Below are positions 58,376 through 64,000 of a stretch of DNA of 64,000 nt, piece after piece. The notes beneath the pieces were generated by a model, which had not been told where the DNA came from, did no database searches, and saw nothing but the letters and a program-made list of their open reading frames with translations. Numbering within the stretch: the stretch's first letter is position 1; the number at the start of each line of letters is the position of its first letter. The DNA lies in NCBI RefSeq assembly GCF_045679555.1, contig NC_092092.1:12586690-12650689 (forward strand), given 5' to 3'. This DNA is from Salvelinus alpinus (lineage: Eukaryota; Chordata; Actinopteri; Salmoniformes; Salmonidae). The position numbers and the translations under genes were made by a program.

Positions 58376-58670
58376 TTTTAAATGCCTCATCACAATTATA
58401 TCTCTAAGATATACAGACAGTTCCTTGCAGAGGAAGTCACAATTATTCGAATCACAACCAAGTCTCAAGTCACATTGTCCAAGTCTTAAGTCGAGTCCCA
58501 AGTCGAACCGGTCGAGTCTCGAGTCAAGTCCAAGCCCTGAATTCTCAAGTATATACATGCAATGACTTGTTCAGCTCCAAATCTGTGTCTATTTACTGAG
58601 GTTCCCAGATGCCCTTTTCATTATTTTATCTATAACACATTTTGATGATGTAATAATTAATTTTGATATA

Positions 58671-59023
58671 ATAAAATAATAAACAGAGTCAACAGACCTG
58701 AACAAACGAACTTACATAACACGAAGAACGCACGAACAGGAAAATAGACTACACAAAAACCGAACGAACAAACGAAACAGTCCCGTGTGGTGCAAACAGA
58801 CACAGACACGGAAGACAACCACCCACAACAAACAATGTGAAACAACCTACCTTAATATGGTTCTCAATCAGAGGAAACGTAAACCACCTGCCACTAATTG
58901 AGAACCATATCAGGTAACCCATTAACCAACATAGATACACATAACATAGAATGCCCACCCCAACTCACGCCCTGACCGACTAAACACATACAAAACAACA
59001 GAAAACAGGTCAGGAACGTGACA
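58671..59023 (-). mobile_element. LTR family A, truncated copy (3' LTR of ORF copy 2)
   Basis: Nearly identical to 62004-62352 over its length (ACAGACCTGAACAAACGAAC; GGTCAGGAACGTGACA). It lacks the part matching 61861-62003. In element orientation it is preceded by a G-rich tract, as a 3' LTR is by its polypurine tract. Confidence 0.82.
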
Positions 59024-59036
59024 TAACCCCCCCCCC

Positions 59037-59551
59037 TGTTATGCAGATGAATGAGGACCCAAAAGCGACGTAATAGTAACAGAGTCTTTATTCCAGTATA
59101 AAACAAATAATGATTCTCCTGGATATAAATCAATGGTAATCCAAAACAGGAAACTGAAATCCTCTCGTCAATAGAGAGGAACGACTGGAGACGCGACCAC
59201 AGACTGCAGGTCGCTTCAGGAAGGCACAGACCGTAGCTGACATAGACACCTGCTCACACGCAGCATCTGAAGAAGGCAAAAGAACACGACAGGGCGGAAC
59301 AAGGACACAGAAACTGCAAACATCAAACAAGAATCCGACAAGGACAGGAGCGGAAAACAGAGGGAGAAATAGGGACTCTAATCAGAGGGCAAAATAGGGG
59401 ACAGGTGTGAAAGAGTAAATGAGGTCGTAGGGAGAATGAGAAACAGCTGGGAGCATGAACGGAACGATAGAGAGAGAGAAAGAGAAAGAACCTAATAAGA
59501 CCAGCAGAGGGAAGCACAGGGACAAGACATGATCAAAGACAAAACATGACA
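59037..59551 (-). mobile_element. Different LTR (family B), probably a solo LTR in the poly-C tract
   Basis: Plus strand from TGTTATGCAG to AAAACATGACA, i.e. TG..CA ends, with CCCCC on both sides (59032-59036 and 59552-59556). It has no similarity to family A. The likely history is insertion into the polypurine tract of the family-A element. Confidence 0.7.
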
Positions 59552-59558
59552 CCCCCCC

Positions 59559-61947
59559 TCAAGGTGCGAACTCCGGACGCACCAGCATAAAGTCTAGGGG
59601 AGGGTCTGGGTGGGCATCTGTCCGCGGTGGCAGCTCAGGCTCTGGGCGTGGTCCCCACCCCACCATAGTCAATTCCCACTTTTGTAGCCCCCTCCCAATG
59701 ACCACCCTCCAAATACACCCACCTAATTTAAGGGGCAACATCGGGATAAGGGCCAGCACCGGGATAAGGGGCAGCACCGGGATAAGGGGCAGCATCGGGA
59801 TAAGGGGCAGCACCGGGATAAGGGGCAGCTCCGGACTGAGGGACGGCAGCTCCGGACTGAGGGGCAGCTCCGGACTGAAGGACTGCAGCGCCGGACTGAA
59901 GGACGGCAGCTCCGGACTGAAGACCGGCAGCTCCGGACTGAGGGGCAGCTCCGGACTGAAGGACGGCAGCTCCGGACTGAGGGGCAGCTCCGGACTGAAG
60001 GACGGCAGCTCCGGACTGAAGGACGGCAGCTCCGGACTGAAGGACGGCAGCTCCGGACTGAGGGGCAGCTCCGGACTGGCTGACGGCTCTGGCTGCTCAT
60101 GGCTCGCTGACGGCTCTGGCTGCTCATGGCTCGCTGACGGCTCTGGCTGCTCATGGCTCGCTGACGGCTCTGGCTGCTCATGGCTGACTGACGGCTCTGG
60201 CAGATCCTGGCTGACTGGCGGCTCTGGCAGATCCTGGCTGACTGGCGGCTCTGGCAGATCCTGGCTGACTGGCAGCTCTGGCAGATCCTGGCTGACTGGC
60301 GGCTCTGGCAGATCCTGGCTGACTGGCGGCCCTGGCAGATCCTGGCTGACTGGCGGCTCTGGCAGATCCTGGCTGACTGGCGGCTCTGGCAGATCCTGTC
60401 TGGTTGGCGGCTCTGGCAGATCCTGTCTGGTTGGCGGTTCTGGCAGATCCTGACTGACGAATGGCTCTAGCGGCTCCTGACTGACGAACGGCTCTGACGG
60501 CTCGGGACAGACGGGCGGCTCTAATGGCTCGGGACAGACGGATGGCTCAGACGGTGCTGGGCAGACGGATGGCTCAGATGGCACTGGGTAGACGGATGGC
60601 TCAGATGGCACTGGGCAGACGGATGGCTCAGATGGCACTGGGCAGACGGATGGCTCAGATGGCACTGGGCAGACGGATGGCTCAGATGGCGCTTGGCAGA
60701 CGGGCAGTTCTGGCCGGATGAGGCGCACTGTAGGCCTGGTGCGTGGTACCGGAACTGGAGGTACCGGGCTAAGGACACGCACCTTCAAGCTAGTGCGGGG
60801 AGCAGGAACAGGGCACACTGACTTCTCGAAGCGCACTATAGGCCTGGTGTGTGGTGCCGGAACTGGTGGTACCGGACTGGAGACACGCACCTCAGGGCGA
60901 GTGCGGGGAGAAGGAACAGTGCGTACAGGGCTCTGGAGACGCACAGGAGGCTTGGTGCGTGGTGCCGGAACTGGTGGTACCGGGCTGGAGACACGCACCA
61001 TAGGACTAGTGCGTGGAGGAGGAACATGGCTCTGGAGACGCACAGGAGGCTTGGTGCGTGATGCCGGAACTGGTGGTACCGGGCTGGAGACACGCACCAT
61101 AGGGCTAGTGCGTGGAGGAGGAACATGGCTCTGGAGACGCACTGGAAGCCTGGTGCGTGGTGTAGGCACTGGTGGTACTGGACTGGGGCGGGAAGGTGGC
61201 GCCGGATATACCGGACCGTGCAGGCGTACTGGCTCCCTTGAGCACTGTGCCTGCCCAACCTTACCTGGTTGTATGCTCCCCGTCGCCCGACCAGTGCGGG
61301 GAGGTGGAATAACCCGCACCGGGCTATGTAGGCGAACCGGGGACACCATGCGTAAGGCTGGTGCCATGTATGCCGGCCCGAGGAGACGCACTGGAGACCA
61401 GACGCGTTGAACCGGCTTCATGGCAACTGGCTCAATGCCCAATCTAGCCCTGCCAGTGCAGGGAGGTGGAATAACCCGCACCGGGTTATGAACGCGTACA
61501 GGAGACACCGTGCGCTCCACTGCGTAACACGGTGTCTGCCCGTACTCCCGCTCTCCACGGTAAGCCTGGGAAGTGGGCGCAGGTCTCCTACCTGCCCTCG
61601 CCACACTACCCTTTAGCCCCCTCCCCCCCAAGACATTTTTGGGGTTTCTTCACGGGCTTCCAGCCACGTCTCCGTGCTGCATCCTCATACCACCGATCTT
61701 GGGCTCTCGCTGCCTCCATCTCCTCACGAGCGCGGCGATATTCCCCAATGTGAGCCCAGTGTCCTTTTCCCTCCATTATTTCCTCCCATGTCCAGGATTC
61801 CTGTGTAGTGGGCCACTGCTCGTACTCACGCTGCTTGGTCCGGGTTTGGTGGGTGGTTCTGTAACGAACGTCTACTTCGTCCTCCTCCTCAGACGAGGAG
61901 AGGCGAGAAGGATCAGATGACCAATATGCAGCGTGGTGATTTGACAT
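59559..61947 (-). CDS. Proline/glutamate-rich ORF of LTR-A element, copy 2 (one frameshift)
   Basis: Begins at 61947 inside the LTR (MSNHHAAYWSSDPSRLSSSE; then ESWTWEEIMEGKGHWAHIGE and RWYEDAARRRGWKP). It shifts frame at a G-rich run near 61620-61630 and then stays open for about 690 codons to 59559. After the shift come PCYAVERTVSPVRV and Arg/Pro segments shared with copy 1, then about 14 PVPPVPxPRTRP-type units, about 7 PSEPSVCPV units, about 12 PEPPVSQDL units, HEQPEPSAS units and SPELPSF units. It ends in a non-repetitive stretch (LPPRTDAHPDPPLDFMLVRP). No enzymatic domain is seen. Conservation of the frame against copy 1, with different repeat make-up, suggests recent coding use. Function unknown. 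Confidence 0.62.
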
Positions 61948-62352
61948 AATGATGTTTATTAAAGAATAAAGACGAACACGAAAAACACTTGAGAATTTAC
62001 AAAATAATAAACGGAGTCAACAGACCTGAACAAACGAACTTACATAACACGAAGAACGCACGAACAGGAAAATAGACTACACAAAAACCGAACGAACAAA
62101 CGAAACAGTCCCGTGTGGTGCAAACAGACACAGACACGGAAGACAACCACCCACAACAAACAATGTGAAACAACCTACCTTAATATGGTTCTCAATCAGA
62201 GGAAACGTAAACCACCTGCCTCTAATTGAGAACCATATCAGGTAACCCATTAACCAACATAGATACACATAACATAGAATGCCCACCCCAACTCACGCCC
62301 TGACCGACTAAACACATACAAAACAACAGAAAACAGGTCAGGAACGTGACAA
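61861..62352 (-). mobile_element. LTR family A, full-length reverse copy (5' LTR of ORF copy 2)
   Basis: Plus strand from TGTAACGAACG to GGAACGTGACA. It contains the hairpin arms (62183-62200 with 62221-62238) and the start of the ORF on the minus strand. Confidence 0.86.
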
Positions 62353-62353
62353 T

Positions 62354-62595
62354 ATTTATGTTTATTAATTTTCCCTTTTGTTCTTTAAATATTTGCACAT
62401 CATTACAACACTGTATATAGACTTAATATCACATTTTAAATTCCTCTATTGCCTTGTAACGTTTGTAAGAGTAATGTTTACGGTTATTTCTTTATTGTTT
62501 ATTTCACTTTTGTTTATTATCAATTTCACTTGCTTTGGCAATGCAAACATATCTTTCCCATGCCAGTAAAGCCCTTCTAATTCAACTGAATTGTG
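62354..62595 (+). mobile_element. LINE 3' tail fragment (second LINE family)
   Basis: Contains CTTTGGCAATGCAAACATAT and CCATGCCAGTAAAGCCCTTC ending AATTCAACTGAATTG. The same tail in reverse lies at 62850-62935 (TTGACATGGCAAG), so both come from one LINE family. Confidence 0.65.
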
Positions 62596-62764
62596 AGCGA
62601 GAGAGAGAACGATGAAGAGAGACGTGGATCCCATTTGAAATGAGCTGGGGATATTTGAGTGAGGTGCTCTGACAGAATTACAATAATTGGTGCTCTCACA
62701 CCCCTGTCTCTCTACACAACTCCAATATTCTCTATAAAGGGCACCTCTCACTCTTTCTCTTTTT

Positions 62765-62850
62765 CCACTCTCTCTCTCTCTCTCTGTCTCTCTGTCTCTC
62801 TGTCTCTCTCTCTCACTCTCTCTGTCTCTCTGTCTCTCTCTCTCTCTCTC
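62765..62850. repeat. (TC)n low-complexity tract
   Basis: CTCTCTGTCTCT repeats of about 85 bp leading into (AATTC)n at 62851-62873. Confidence 0.93.
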
Positions 62851-64000
62851 AATTCAATTCAATTCAATTCAATTGACTTTATTGACATGGCAAGTTATTA
62901 TTACTTACATTGTCAAAGTATACATATCGAAAAATTTAAATAAAATATATATGTATATATATACACAAAATATATATATATTTATATATAAATAAATGGT
63001 GGGACTAACAGCAATAATAATAGTAGTGGACATGGGATTACCATTAATAACAGCTACAACAACAATATTAATCAGAACAACAATACATTAAAGCAACAGT
63101 AGTAGACCAGTGTCAACATGACTGAGAAGACACATGACCTGGTACGAAAGACAAAACAAAACTAAGCTAAATGGGAAATATTATCAACATTACTTTGCAT
63201 TTTTCACTGGCTGTCCCTCAGGCTGTGGCAGGAGGACACATATTTGGCTGCCAAAACTGCACATTTTGGCTTTTCACCCAATAAATATTTGAATTTTTCT
63301 TCATCTTTTATAGTTTCAAATTCTTTGTATTGAATTATAATTTTGGGAAAGAAATATGCTCTTAGGTCTGAGTATTTGTCACAGTGTAGTAGGAAATGCA
63401 CCTCTGTCTCTACCTCTCCCCTGGAGCAGAGTGAGCACAGCCTGTCCTCTCTGGGCAGCCAGGTTTGTCTGTGACGACCGGTCTCTATAGCCAGACTGTG
63501 CTCACTGAGTCTGTACCTAGTCAATGTTTTCCTCAGTTTTCTATCAGTCACAGTGGTCAGATAGTCTGCCACCATGTACTGTCTGTTTAGAGCCAAATAG
63601 CATTGAAGTTTACTTTGATTTTTTGTGGTGTCTTTCCAATAGGTTATATATTTTTCTTTTTGTTTCGTGATGATTTGGTTGGGCCAGATTCTCTGAGGGC
63701 TGTCCCGAGGCTCTATGGGGTTGGTTTGGGTTGGTGAACTGAGCCTCAGAACCAGCTGGCTGAGGGGACTCTTCTCTGGTTTCATCTCTTGACATTGTAG
63801 GGCTGTGTGATGGAATGTTTTAGGGTCACTTGTTTTTAGATGGTTGTAAAATTTGATGGCTCTTTTTTCTATTCGAATGAGGAGGGGATATTGGCCCAAT
63901 TCTGCCCTACATGCGTTATTTGGAGTTTTTCTTTGTACTTGCAATACAGTCTTGCAAAACTCTGCATGCAATACTTCAATTGGATGTTTGTCCCATTTAG
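62851..64000 (-). mobile_element. LINE, reverse orientation, cut by the window end
   Basis: The 3' end is (TTGAA)n at 62851-62873, then a UTR, then the C-terminal coding part at 63204-63971. The upstream part lies beyond 64000. Confidence 0.8.
63204..63971 (-). CDS. LINE ORF2 C-terminal region, partial
   Basis: 255 codons open on the minus strand and ending in a normal stop; the frame probably continues from beyond the window or from a break near 63971. It carries WLPREDRLCSLCSRGEVETE followed by HFLLHCDKYSDLR, a C-x2-C-x9-H-x4-C zinc-like motif known at the C terminus of some fish LINE reverse transcriptases. The RT core itself is not in the window. Confidence 0.65.
   Translation of the reverse strand: MHAEFCKTVLQVQRKTPNNACRAELGQYPLLIRIEKRAIKFYNHLKTSDPKTFHHTALQCQEMKPEKSPLSQLVLRLSSPTQTNPIEPRDSPQRIWPNQIITKQKEKYITYWKDTTKNQSKLQCYLALNRQYMVADYLTTVTDRKLRKTLTRYRLSEHSLAIETGRHRQTWLPREDRLCSLCSRGEVETEVHFLLHCDKYSDLRAYFFPKIIIQYKEFETIKDEEKFKYLLGEKPKCAVLAAKYVSSCHSLRDSQ

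Noticed and set aside
59698-60453. 251-codon plus-strand ORF of Gly/Ser repeats (and 60718-61410)
   Set aside because: Shadow frames of the minus-strand repeat ORF; 27-nt units keep the opposite strand open too.

Overview
The window is vertebrate DNA, most likely from a salmonid fish. HpaI-type tRNA-derived SINEs, RSg-1-like LINE tails, Tc1/Sleeping Beauty-type transposons and long (CA)n/(GA)n tracts are dense, and the genes have vertebrate GT-AG exon structure. Three genes are supported, all on the + strand. xpo5 (exportin-5) is complete from 14390 to 40157, in 33 coding exons that splice in frame to a predicted 1,221-residue protein. A TRIM-family RING/B-box/coiled-coil/PRY-SPRY E3 ligase is complete from 42242 to 44949, in 6 exons that splice to 474 residues. 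The first coding exon of a slit gene (slit1-like) lies at 50613..50815, and its later exons are probably beyond the window.

Layout. 1-14.2 kb is intergenic and holds only repeats: an HpaI SINE, a DNA transposon with terminal inverted repeats, a decayed LINE, a 58-bp minisatellite, a solo LTR with a 5-bp target duplication, and a Tc1 element. 14.2-41.85 kb is xpo5 with a housekeeping-type promoter and 3' UTR. Its introns carry SINEs, LINEs, a Sleeping Beauty-like Tc1, a head-to-head pair of a salmonid repeat family, and several minisatellites around exons 27-31. 41.9-45 kb is the TRIM gene, with an IRF/PRDI-like site just upstream of the start codon. 45-50.6 kb is intergenic repeats and the slit upstream region, ending in a (GA)n tract. 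50.8-64 kb, probably slit intron 1, holds a Tc1 remnant, a 25-bp array with many AP-1 motifs, two opposite-strand copies of an LTR element carrying a long proline/glutamate-rich ORF, a 0.6-kb polypyrimidine tract and LINE pieces.

The most notable signals are these. (1) A U12-type AT-AC intron in xpo5. (2) A 25-bp minisatellite of 56 units that copies the exon-30/intron junction, so each unit carries a CAG|GTAGGC donor. (3) An LTR-element family whose ORF starts inside the LTR and consists largely of 9-residue repeats. (4) A hairpin in that LTR whose two arms change together between copies. (5) An AP-1 motif array in the slit intron. The three genes are not an operon and have no obvious shared function: xpo5 exports small hairpin RNAs, the TRIM protein is probably an immune-type ubiquitin ligase, and slit encodes a secreted guidance ligand.
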